This document shows positions 54,115 through 64,000 of a DNA stretch of 64,000 bases, one piece after another. The notes beneath the pieces were generated by a model. It searched no databases, was not told the DNA's origin, and worked only from the letters and a program-made list of their open reading frames with translations. A program made the position numbers and the translations under genes. The DNA comes from Nostoc sp. FACHB-152 (GTDB lineage Bacteria > Cyanobacteriota > Cyanobacteriia > Cyanobacteriales > Nostocaceae). Position 1 is the first letter of the stretch. Every line of letters begins with the position of its first letter. The stretch lies in NCBI RefSeq assembly GCF_014697475.1, contig NZ_JACJRV010000001.1:434001-498000 (forward strand), in the 5' to 3' direction.

Positions 54115-56016
54115 ATGATAGGTAAGCTACTGGATAATCGTTACCAAGTAATTCAAGTGCTGGCTAAGGGAGGTTTTGGTCAAACCTACATAGCCCAAGA
54201 TACTAGACGGCCAGGAAATCCTATCTGTGTGGTTAAGCATCTTAAACCTACAAGTTCTGACCCCAAAGTTTTTGACACCGCCAAACGTCTGTTCCACAAC
54301 GAAGCCGAAACATTGGAACGTTTGGGACATCATGACCAGATTCCCCGACTGCTGGCTTATTTTGACGAAAATCAAGAATTCTTTTTGGTACAGGAATATA
54401 TTGAAGGACATCCCCTGACTGATGAACTAATTCCTGGTCAGTCTTGGAATGAAAGCCAGGTTCTGCAAATGTTGCAGGAAGTTTTGGGGATTTTAGAGTT
54501 TGTGCATCAACAAGGGGTAATTCACCGCGATATCAAGCCAGATAATATTATCCGTCGTGCAGTAGATCATAGATTAGTTTTAGTGGACTTTGGGGCGGTC
54601 AAACAGTTAAGTTCCTCAATGGTGACAGTAGGCGGACAACCGACAGCTACCGTAGTTATTGGGACTCCTGGCTATATGCCGACAGAACAGAGTCAAGGTA
54701 GACCACGCCCCAATAGTGATATTTATGCTTTAGGTATTATTGCCATTCAAGCGTTGACGGGAGTACCAGCTTCAGAATTACAAGAAGACCCAGACACGGG
54801 CGAAATTCGTTGGCAGCATTTAGTCTCGGTTAGCTATCGCTTGGCTGGCGTTTTAACGAAGATGGTGCATTATCACTTCAAAGACCGCTATCAAACTGCC
54901 GCCGAAGCGTTGCAAGCTTGTATGAGTGTGAGTAATGCAGTGTTGACTCCGGCTGCAATACCAGAAACAGTAAAAAATCACAGTTACGCATCGGCTAAAT
55001 CTGCCTCGTCTTTCCAGCCAACTCTGGCGGTTGCGCCGGCAAATCCTGGTAATAGCAAACCTATCCGCAGAACTTCTAGTAAACCCGATCCTTTGCCATT
55101 GTTAATTGGTTTCCTTTTAGCTGGTAGTGCTGCGGCTTTAGTGGCTAATTTATATCCTAATGTCAGGAATCTCGCGGCTAATTTTACAGGTCAAAGTCAA
55201 AGCGTAGGTAATAAATGTTTGGCTGTGGTGACAGGGAATTCTAATATTCGTTCTGAACCTAGTTCAATTAATTCTGATAATGTTCTCAAAACTATAGGCG
55301 AAGATACGCAATTTGAGGTAACTGGCCTGCGGACAAAACGGAATTGGATACAAGTTAAACTCAATTCTGGCCGTTTAGCTTGGGCATATGCAGATGTCAT
55401 CGCTAACAATGACCAATGGAAGGCTTGTCTGCGGGATAAAGGTATTGCAATTAAGACAGTTGATGATGATAGGCTGATTGCCTCGCGGCCGCTTCCCAAA
55501 CCAAAACCAAAAGCTACCAATGTTATTACACCTGCGCCAGAACCATCAGATACAGCAAAATCTGAACCAGCACAACCGAATGAGAACAGTGCCAAGGTGG
55601 TAGAACAAGCTAGGAAAAAGTATGAGTCAGGAGATTTAGTTGGTGCGATCGCATTATTACGCTCTCTTCCTGCCAATGCTTCTGCTAGTATTCAAGAAAC
55701 AGGTAAGATGATTAACCAATGGCAGCAAGATTGGGCTAAGGCTGATGCACTATTTAATGACATCAACAAAGCAATAGATGATGGTAAGTGGGACAAGGTT
55801 TTAGATTATAAAAATCATCCGGAAAAGTTGCCTAATACCCAATACTGGCGCAATAAATTTGAGCCTTTGTTTAAACAAGCTGCGGAAAATATCGGCAAAC
55901 AGGCTTTTCCCCCAACAGACAAACAAGATCATCAAAAAACTCCCAAAACAGAAAAACCATCACCTACCGCTAGTCCTATAAAAGGGGATAGGGAACAGGA
56001 GACAGGGGACAGATGA
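54115..56016 (+). CDS. Serine/threonine protein kinase with SH3-like domain
   Basis: A 633-residue Hanks-type kinase. The catalytic domain (about 8-270) has the Gly loop AKGGFGQTY at 17-25, Lys41 in VVKHL, HRDIKPDN at 137-144 and DFG at 158-160; the segment GTPGYMPTEQ stands where APE is expected. A membrane helix at about 325-347 leads to an extracytoplasmic SH3-like domain (about 363-435, SNIRSEPSS and WAYADVI), then a Pro/Lys-rich and helical tail. It probably senses an envelope signal. The SPN-type family is common in filamentous cyanobacteria. Confidence 0.9.
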   Translation: MIGKLLDNRYQVIQVLAKGGFGQTYIAQDTRRPGNPICVVKHLKPTSSDPKVFDTAKRLFHNEAETLERLGHHDQIPRLLAYFDENQEFFLVQEYIEGHPLTDELIPGQSWNESQVLQMLQEVLGILEFVHQQGVIHRDIKPDNIIRRAVDHRLVLVDFGAVKQLSSSMVTVGGQPTATVVIGTPGYMPTEQSQGRPRPNSDIYALGIIAIQALTGVPASELQEDPDTGEIRWQHLVSVSYRLAGVLTKMVHYHFKDRYQTAAEALQACMSVSNAVLTPAAIPETVKNHSYASAKSASSFQPTLAVAPANPGNSKPIRRTSSKPDPLPLLIGFLLAGSAAALVANLYPNVRNLAANFTGQSQSVGNKCLAVVTGNSNIRSEPSSINSDNVLKTIGEDTQFEVTGLRTKRNWIQVKLNSGRLAWAYADVIANNDQWKACLRDKGIAIKTVDDDRLIASRPLPKPKPKATNVITPAPEPSDTAKSEPAQPNENSAKVVEQARKKYESGDLVGAIALLRSLPANASASIQETGKMINQWQQDWAKADALFNDINKAIDDGKWDKVLDYKNHPEKLPNTQYWRNKFEPLFKQAAENIGKQAFPPTDKQDHQKTPKTEKPSPTASPIKGDREQETGDR

Positions 56017-56246
56017 AACGGTTAAAAGTTTTTGTTGATGTCCTAAACTATGCTTTGAGTGCTGTAGTTTATGAGGTTGGATAGTTGGCAAAATATATTA
56101 AGCAGGGGCGCATATCATTCGCCCCTATCAGCATATGTATAGCAATAGCCAAGGTAGTTAGGCTTGGGTAGATGATAAGGCCGTAGACATCAAAAGACTT
56201 TTACCTCTACCACCTGTCACCTGTCACCTATATCCTGCTGTACTGT
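56017..56246. other. Short intergenic repeats between convergent genes
   Basis: This stretch contains TCACCTG-type heptamers (56213-56228), matching tracts at 43616-43634 and, less closely, at 49680-49710 and 61297-61305. They are short dispersed tandem repeats. No gene is seen. Confidence 0.55.
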
Positions 56247-56651
56247 TTACCAATCTTCTTCCGCGCTAATATCTTCTTCGTCTTCTGAAGTTTGGGGTCG
56301 CTGATCCTGGAGTCTGTTCAACAGCGATAATACCTTAGTACCTCTCTCTATAGAACGGTCTTCGATAAAAATTACCTCTGGTGTACGACGCAACCGTACC
56401 CTAGCACCAAGTTCGCTCCGAACATAACCTGTTGCAGACTTTAAGCCTGCCATTGTTTCTGCCTTAGCTTCTTCTGTACCATAAATACTGACGTAAATTT
56501 TGGCGTGCTGCAAATCGCCAGAAACGTCTACATCAGTTACACTAACCATACCTGAACCCACACGGTCATCTTTAATTCCGTTGAGTAACATTTGGCTAAC
56601 TTCCCGTCTAATTAATTCAGCAACACGGGAAACGCGGCGACTTGTAGCCAT
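56247..56651 (-). CDS. rbfA: Ribosome-binding factor A
   Basis: A 134-residue protein. [28 protein letters not shown] at the start, [23 protein letters not shown] in the middle and [17 protein letters not shown] near the end match RbfA, a KH-fold assembly factor that binds the 30S subunit and helps 16S rRNA 5'-end maturation. The acidic tail ([12 protein letters not shown]) is typical of cyanobacterial forms. It lies about 110 bp after the DUF751 gene on the same strand. Confidence 0.95.
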   Translation of the reverse strand: MATSRRVSRVAELIRREVSQMLLNGIKDDRVGSGMVSVTDVDVSGDLQHAKIYVSIYGTEEAKAETMAGLKSATGYVRSELGARVRLRRTPEVIFIEDRSIERGTKVLSLLNRLQDQRPQTSEDEEDISAEEDW

Positions 56652-56763
56652 AAAACTTATTCCTCCTCACAGAGGCTATAAAACAATAATAGTTGAAATG
56701 TGGAAAGGACTATGTTTGATGCTAACAACATCAAAAGCAACAGCCCCAATCTCTAACCCTAGC

Positions 56764-56970
56764 TTAAACGGTACTTAAGCCCAGCATGGCGCGTAGGGTA
56801 AGCGTAATGAAGGCCAGACCGCCCAGTAATAAGCCGACAATGGCCACTAAGGTGACTGGACGTTTTAACAGGGGCATTAATGGCTCAAATGTGTTCACCA
56901 AAAGCCCAACGAGGATGGTAATCAGGTAGCGGGGGTAGCGAAAAACGTTATCCCAAAATCCGTCGAACAT
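56764..56970 (-). CDS. DUF751 (Ycf33-like) small membrane protein
   Basis: A 68-residue protein with two membrane helices (about 13-30 and 42-63) and the characteristic start FWDNVFRYPRYLITILVG. This is the DUF751/Ycf33 family, found in cyanobacteria and in some algal plastid genomes. Function is unknown. Its place just before rbfA is probably conserved. Confidence 0.88.
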   Translation of the reverse strand: MFDGFWDNVFRYPRYLITILVGLLVNTFEPLMPLLKRPVTLVAIVGLLLGGLAFITLTLRAMLGLSTV

Positions 56971-57132
56971 GGAAATCTAAACTGCCTTGTTATGAACTGA
57001 CGTTTGTTTTGATATGCTTTATCTACCTAATTGTAATCTATACAGATGAAAATTACTCATTTAATATAGAATATGCTTCATTAGTTATATGTTGTTTTAT
57101 TTAGTAGCTTCAATTATTTAAATTTTCAGTAA

Positions 57133-57966
57133 ATGGTTATTCAAATGATTCCAGAAACCTCCCCTCGTCCATTTTTAAAATGGGCTGGGGGTAAAAGTAG
57201 GTTGATTCAACAATATATTCCTTATTTTCCTAATTTTTACAAAAATTATTATGAGCCATTTTTAGGCGGTGGTGCTGTTTTTTTCTATTTGCAGCCAACA
57301 ACAGCAATTTTAACAGATATTAATCCTGAATTAATTACTACATATCGCTGTGTTAGAGATAAAGTTGAGGATTTAATTTGCTTATTACAAGAGCATAAAG
57401 CTAAACATAGTCGGGATTATTATTACAGTGTTCGTTCTAGTTCAAGTAAAAATGATTTAGAGCAAGCGGCGCGTTTAATTTATTTGAATAAGACTTGCTA
57501 TAACGGCTTATATAGATTAAACTCTCAAGGTAAATTTAATGTCCCTTTAGGTAGTTATAAAAATCCTAATATTTGCCAAGAAGATTTACTCAAGGCTGCA
57601 TCTCAAGCACTTTCATTTTCTCAGATAAAACAGACAGACTTTAGCTATTTATTAACTTCTGCTACTGGTAGTGATGATTTTGTGTTTTGCGATCCGCCTT
57701 ATCATCCTATCAGCAACACGAGCTATTTTACTGGCTATAATGGCAATTCCTTTGGTGAAGAAGACCAAATACGTTTACGAGATGTTTGTGCAGAACTCGC
57801 AAATCGTGGTGTCAAAGTTATAGTGTGTAATTCAGATTGCAAATTTATTAGGAAAATCTACCAAGAAATTGATTTTAAAATTTATGCGATCGCCGCATCT
57901 CGTTCTATTAATTCTAATATCCAAAAAAGAGGTATAATTAACGAATTATTAATAACTTCCTATTAA
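57133..57966 (+). CDS. DNA adenine N6-methyltransferase (Dam/DpnM type)
   Basis: A 277-residue D12-class methylase: FLKWAGGKSRLI near residue 14, motif I YEPFLGGGAVFF near residue 39, LNKTCYNGLYRLNSQGKFNVP near residue 117 and catalytic motif IV DPPYHPISNTSY near residue 191. This matches alpha-class m6A enzymes such as Dam and DpnM, many of which act on GATC. ATG 57133 or ATG 57145 begins the protein. The four-base convergent overlap with the nuclease gene suggests a restriction-modification pair, which is more likely than a solitary Dam. Confidence 0.9.
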   Translation: MVIQMIPETSPRPFLKWAGGKSRLIQQYIPYFPNFYKNYYEPFLGGGAVFFYLQPTTAILTDINPELITTYRCVRDKVEDLICLLQEHKAKHSRDYYYSVRSSSSKNDLEQAARLIYLNKTCYNGLYRLNSQGKFNVPLGSYKNPNICQEDLLKAASQALSFSQIKQTDFSYLLTSATGSDDFVFCDPPYHPISNTSYFTGYNGNSFGEEDQIRLRDVCAELANRGVKVIVCNSDCKFIRKIYQEIDFKIYAIAASRSINSNIQKRGIINELLITSY

Positions 57967-58457
57967 AAATTTTTGTTAGCCCAGGCAATAAATCTATCTA
58001 AACTATACACTCCTAATAAGTTATGGTTTAATGTAACTTGTTGTCTGAGCCATTGAATAGCCCCTTCTCTCATACCTTCACCACCAATCACAACAATGGT
58101 AGGTGCTGGATAATATTCCTGAATATTCATACTTAAATAAGGAAACTTTTCATCTACAGAACCGCCACTTTCTTGCCATTTGCATTCGATAATTAATCCG
58201 GCTGGAATAATAGGTAAACCAACAACATAAAAATCTACTTTCAAGAGAGTATTATAAATTCCTGCACCAATATAAACTTGCTTGGCATAGCGTTTTGGTA
58301 ATAAACTGGCATTTAAAAGATGTTCTTTGCTGACGTGATTTCCTATTTGAAAATAGTTGTGTCCATTTAATGTGGCTTCTATATTACTTTCTAAAATTTT
58401 CCCTGCCTGATTTGCCCGTCTGCCTTGAGTCATAGTCATTCTCAGGCCCTCCGCCAA
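57963..58457 (-). CDS. PD-(D/E)XK nuclease, putative type II restriction endonuclease
   Basis: A 164-residue protein with a plausible nuclease core: KVDFYVVGLPI near residue 73 supplies the Asp and LIIECKWQESGG near residue 87 the E-x-K. The strand-separated D...ExK layout is that of the PD-(D/E)XK superfamily. It is encoded tail to tail with an adenine methylase, so it is likely the restriction partner. The recognition site is unknown. Possible starts are ATG 58457, 58439 and 58433. Confidence 0.75.
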   Translation of the reverse strand: MAEGLRMTMTQGRRANQAGKILESNIEATLNGHNYFQIGNHVSKEHLLNASLLPKRYAKQVYIGAGIYNTLLKVDFYVVGLPIIPAGLIIECKWQESGGSVDEKFPYLSMNIQEYYPAPTIVVIGGEGMREGAIQWLRQQVTLNHNLLGVYSLDRFIAWANKNF

Positions 58458-61086
<2,629 letters not shown>

Positions 61087-61118
61087 TTTTGATGTAGTCA
61101 TAAATAATTTCTGAACAG

Positions 61119-61159
61119 CCAGAACCTCGGTTTGAATAAAACCGAGGTTCTGGTATTTT
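61119..61159 (+). terminator. Rho-independent terminator of nifH2
   Basis: A perfect 15-bp stem (61119-61133 with 61139-61153) with a five-base loop is followed by TATTTTC. It begins 33 bases after the nifH2 stop, so nifH2 is probably a single-gene transcript. Confidence 0.9.
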
Positions 61160-61364
61160 CTCCTTTCACAACTCAGAAAATACATTTTGAATTTCAGATA
61201 GCCTAAATTCAGCTTTGATTTATAGCAATAGTCACTTTTGTTAGGAGACTAGTACAAGGATACAATCTAGACAGCAAAAGACTTTTAACTCTGTCACCTG
61301 TCCACTGCTATAAAACAAAACTTTTTGGCAATACCTCTATTAATTAAATAAGCTTGTTTGCAAT

Positions 61365-62138
61365 TTAATAACTACCCAATTGCAATAACTGCTTGTGTGC
61401 ATAACTACCTTCACGATTCATTACCTGGTCTAGAATCGTTTCTCTGATGCTAACAAATGCTTCGCTACTTCTATCTCTAGGACGGGAAAGTTTGACAGGC
61501 AAATCTAGAGCAATTCTGCCGTCTTCAATTACAATCACACGGTCTGCTAATGCGACAGCTTCTTCGACATCATGAGTTACTAAAAAAGCTGTAAACTGCT
61601 GTTCTTGCCACAGTTTTTCAATCAATCTTTGCATATCAATCCGAGTCAGAGCATCTAAAGCTCCTAAAGGCTCGTCTAATAACAATAAGCGGGGTTGACT
61701 CACTAATGCTCTGGCTAACGACACTCTTTGTCTTTGTCCGCCAGAGAGGACAGATGGCCATTCTTCGCCTCTATCTTGCAGCCCAACTTGTTCTAATGCC
61801 CACTGCGCCCTCTCGCGCCAATTATTTTGTAGTCCCAAGCCTACGTTTTGGATAACGCGCTTCCATTCCAGCAAGCGCGGATCTTGAAACATAACTCTGA
61901 CCGAACTACTCAGTTTACGCAATGGTTCACCATCTAAAAGTATTCCGCCTGCACTTGGTTTTTCTAAACCGGATACAAGGCGTAATAGAGTACTCTTACC
62001 GCAACCACTACGCCCGACAATGGCCACAAATTCTCCTGGCGATACTTCTAAATTGACTGAATTTAAAACAGTTTTTCTACCAAAAGCTTTCGTTAAATCC
62101 AAAATATTTAGTTGTGTTCCTTGTGGATGAGAACTCAT
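61365..62138 (-). CDS. ssuB: Aliphatic sulfonate ABC transporter ATPase
   Basis: A 257-residue ATPase: Walker [10 protein letters not shown] near residue 42, Q-loop MFQDPRLL near residue 85, signature [19 protein letters not shown] near residue 130, Walker [13 protein letters not shown] near residue 150 and H-loop THDVEEA. The [11 protein letters not shown] segment is typical of SsuB/TauB/NrtD-type importers. It follows ssuC and ssuD on the same strand, which fixes the substrate class as alkanesulfonates. The substrate-binding SsuA is not in the window. Confidence 0.88.
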   Translation of the reverse strand: MSSHPQGTQLNILDLTKAFGRKTVLNSVNLEVSPGEFVAIVGRSGCGKSTLLRLVSGLEKPSAGGILLDGEPLRKLSSSVRVMFQDPRLLEWKRVIQNVGLGLQNNWRERAQWALEQVGLQDRGEEWPSVLSGGQRQRVSLARALVSQPRLLLLDEPLGALDALTRIDMQRLIEKLWQEQQFTAFLVTHDVEEAVALADRVIVIEDGRIALDLPVKLSRPRDRSSEAFVSIRETILDQVMNREGSYAHKQLLQLGSY

Positions 62139-62186
62139 AAAACCCCCTTACTACGTGGTCATTTTTAGTGAGATTTATCTAGCAAA

Positions 62187-63011
62187 TTAAGCATTTTGAT
62201 AATTAGGATGCCAAGCCAACCATGTTCTTTCTAAATATCTGGCAGTAGCATCTGCTAATTTACCCAGTAAGGCGTAAATAAAAATGCTCAAAACTACGAC
62301 ATCAGTTTGCATAAATTCGCGGGCATTCATTGCCATGTAACCTAACCCGGAATCTGCGGCAATTGTTTCTGCGACAATCAGTGTCAACCACATAATTCCT
62401 AAGGAAAAGCGGACACCTACAAGAATCGAAGATAATGCCCCTGGTAAAATAATTTGCCACAACAGTTGTGCTGGTTTTAATCCATAGACTCTGCCCATCT
62501 CAATTAGTCCAGGGTCAACGCTACGAATTCCATGAAATGTATTTAAGTAAAGAGGAAAAAATACCCCCATAGAGACTAGAAACAATCTTGCTTGATCACC
62601 AATTCCAAACCATAAAATTACTAGGGGAATTAACGCCAAATTGGGAATTGTTCGTAGCATTTGCAGTGAACTATCTAACAGTTTTTCGGCAACTGGAAAA
62701 ATCCCATTAAGTAAACCTAAACTAAACCCAATACTGCCACCAACTAAAAAACCAGAGATGGCGCGGCCAGCACTAATACCTATATGTTGAAATAATTCTC
62801 CGGTTGAGGCTAATTTAAATGCTGTAATAACTACACCACTAGGTGCAGGCAAAATCCTAGTTGAGAGTAGCCCAATTCTTGATGATAATTCCCAAAGCAC
62901 TACTACCAAAATCGGTACAATCCAAGGTACTATTTTTTGGATTTGCTGATTTTGGAAGAATTCATTCAGCGAGATGCTGCGATTTTTAATGGTTTTTAAG
63001 GTAATAGTCAT
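62187..63011 (-). CDS. ssuC: Aliphatic sulfonate ABC transporter permease
   Basis: A 274-residue membrane protein with about six helices and the EAA loop of importers ([24 protein letters not shown] near residue 172). It starts with [21 protein letters not shown], typical of SsuC/TauC/NrtB permeases. Its start overlaps the ssuD stop by four bases and ssuB follows after 48 bp, so the three form one operon. Confidence 0.88.
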   Translation of the reverse strand: MTITLKTIKNRSISLNEFFQNQQIQKIVPWIVPILVVVLWELSSRIGLLSTRILPAPSGVVITAFKLASTGELFQHIGISAGRAISGFLVGGSIGFSLGLLNGIFPVAEKLLDSSLQMLRTIPNLALIPLVILWFGIGDQARLFLVSMGVFFPLYLNTFHGIRSVDPGLIEMGRVYGLKPAQLLWQIILPGALSSILVGVRFSLGIMWLTLIVAETIAADSGLGYMAMNAREFMQTDVVVLSIFIYALLGKLADATARYLERTWLAWHPNYQNA

Positions 63012-64000
63012 GAGGCACTCGTTAGTTGTTTAGCAAATTTTTCACTGACGAGAGTGTCACCAAAAGCACTCAAGATTGGTTGTGTTGGTGGTGTTAGTTC
63101 ACTCTGCAAAGGTAAGTGAGGGAATAATAATTCGGCGGTACGATAGGCTTCTTCTAGATGGGGATAGCCAGAGAAGATAAAGCTTTCTATTCCTAGTTGT
63201 TGATATTCCAACATCCTGGCGGCAACTGTTTCAGGGTCGCCGACTAAAGCAGTACCAGCACCACCACGTACTAATCCAATTCCTGCCCAGAGGTTGGGGC
63301 TAATTTCTAAGGTTTCTCGACTGCCATTGTGTAGCCCAGACATACGTCGCTGCCCTTCGGAATCGGAACTAGCGAAGGCTTTTTGTGCTTGGGCGATCGC
63401 ATCTTCATCTACATATTTAATTAACTCGTTGGCTGCATCCCAAGCAGCAGACTGGGTTTCTCGAACAATCACGTGCAAACGAATGCCAAAACGCACTGTC
63501 CTACCTTGTTCGGCTGCTAGTTGGCGGACTTCGGCAATTTTTTGGGCTACTTGTTCGGGAGGTTCCCCCCAAGTTAAGTAAGCATCAATGTGTTTAGCCG
63601 CAACTCGCTTCGCCGCAGCTGATGAACCACCAAACCACAGTGGTGGATAAGGTTTTTGAATGGGTGGGAATAACAGCTTACCGCCTTGAATATCGAGATA
63701 TTTGCCTTTGAAATCAACTGTCTCTCCACTCATAATTCCCCGCCAAACTGTGAGGAATTCATCAGTTAAGTCGTAGCGATCGTCATGACTTAGATGCAAA
63801 CCATCTCCTGCTAATTGCTTTGGTTCTCCACCTGTGACGACATTGATTAGCAATCGCCCATTCGACATTCGATCAAATGTTGCAGCCATCCGTGCCGCAA
63901 CGCTGGGGGAACTAATTCCGGGACGAATTGCCACTAAGAACTTCATCCGCTTGGTGACAGGTATCAATGAGGCGGCAGTTATCCAAGCATCTTCACAAAA
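63008..64000 (-). CDS. ssuD: FMNH2-dependent alkanesulfonate monooxygenase (5' end beyond window)
   Basis: SsuD releases sulfite from alkanesulfonates and lets the cell use them as a sulfur source. About 330 residues are visible, running in frame to base 64000 ([20 protein letters not shown]), so roughly the first 50 residues are missing compared with the usual 380. Motifs include [35 protein letters not shown] and [19 protein letters not shown], typical of bacterial luciferase-like SsuD. The four-base overlap with ssuC shows translational coupling. Confidence 0.92.
   Translation of the reverse strand, partial: FCEDAWITAASLIPVTKRMKFLVAIRPGISSPSVAARMAATFDRMSNGRLLINVVTGGEPKQLAGDGLHLSHDDRYDLTDEFLTVWRGIMSGETVDFKGKYLDIQGGKLLFPPIQKPYPPLWFGGSSAAAKRVAAKHIDAYLTWGEPPEQVAQKIAEVRQLAAEQGRTVRFGIRLHVIVRETQSAAWDAANELIKYVDEDAIAQAQKAFASSDSEGQRRMSGLHNGSRETLEISPNLWAGIGLVRGGAGTALVGDPETVAARMLEYQQLGIESFIFSGYPHLEEAYRTAELLFPHLPLQSELTPPTQPILSAFGDTLVSEKFAKQLTSAS

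Noticed and set aside
54115-56016. Kinase-dead pseudokinase because APE is not obvious
   Set aside because: Lys41, HRDIKPDN and DFG are all present, and TEQ replaces APE in many cyanobacterial kinases.

Overview
The window looks like the chromosome of a filamentous, heterocyst-type cyanobacterium of the Nostoc/Anabaena group. The signs are many GCGATCGC (HIP1) octamers, heptameric short tandem repeats between genes, an orphan nifH of the nifH2 type, a PlmA-like GntR regulator, a HetZ-related protein, DUF751/Ycf33 and an RppA/RppB-type two-component pair. No species is assigned. I saw no rRNA, tRNA or CRISPR array.

Layout. (1) 1-11.7 kb, all on +: a surface-polysaccharide locus. It starts inside a Wzt-like ABC exporter carbohydrate-binding domain, continues with six glycosyltransferases and a methyltransferase, and contains the dTDP-L-rhamnose genes rfbC-rfbD-rfbA (rfbB is not in the window). 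(2) 11.7-16.3 kb: housekeeping and regulatory genes (XRE regulator, S1-domain protein, dienelactone hydrolase, PlmA-like regulator, nucleotidyltransferase-like protein). (3) 17.6-27.8 kb: nine genes on + that read as a minimal VirB-type type IV secretion set (B2-, B3-, B4-, possible B5-, B6-, two B8-, B10- and B9-like), with no VirD4, VirB11 or relaxase. A convergent TonB-family gene with a Gly-Thr minisatellite follows. (4) 31.2-40.6 kb, all on -: a metal-efflux locus resembling copM/copBA/copRS (duplicated DUF305 protein, membrane fusion protein, methyltransferase, HME-RND pump, lipoprotein, response regulator, histidine kinase) with a broken Uma2 gene inserted before the regulator. (5) 40.7-49.7 kb: flippase-like membrane protein, twin lipoproteins, larC, a YrdC/YciO protein, a HetZ-related protein, and a YtxH/DUF948 envelope group. 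(6) 49.8-57 kb: a heterodimeric ABC exporter with one degenerate ATP site, a Ser/Thr kinase with an SH3 domain, rbfA and DUF751. (7) 57.1-58.5 kb: a convergent adenine methylase and PD-(D/E)XK nuclease, likely a type II restriction-modification pair. (8) 60.2-64 kb: solitary nifH2, then ssuD-ssuC-ssuB for alkanesulfonate use on -, with ssuD running off the window end.

The best candidate for an undescribed system is the stripped-down VirB-like apparatus in region 3. It has the envelope-channel components and one ATPase but no coupling protein or DNA-processing gene within the window. All functional calls rest on reading motifs by eye; no database search was possible.
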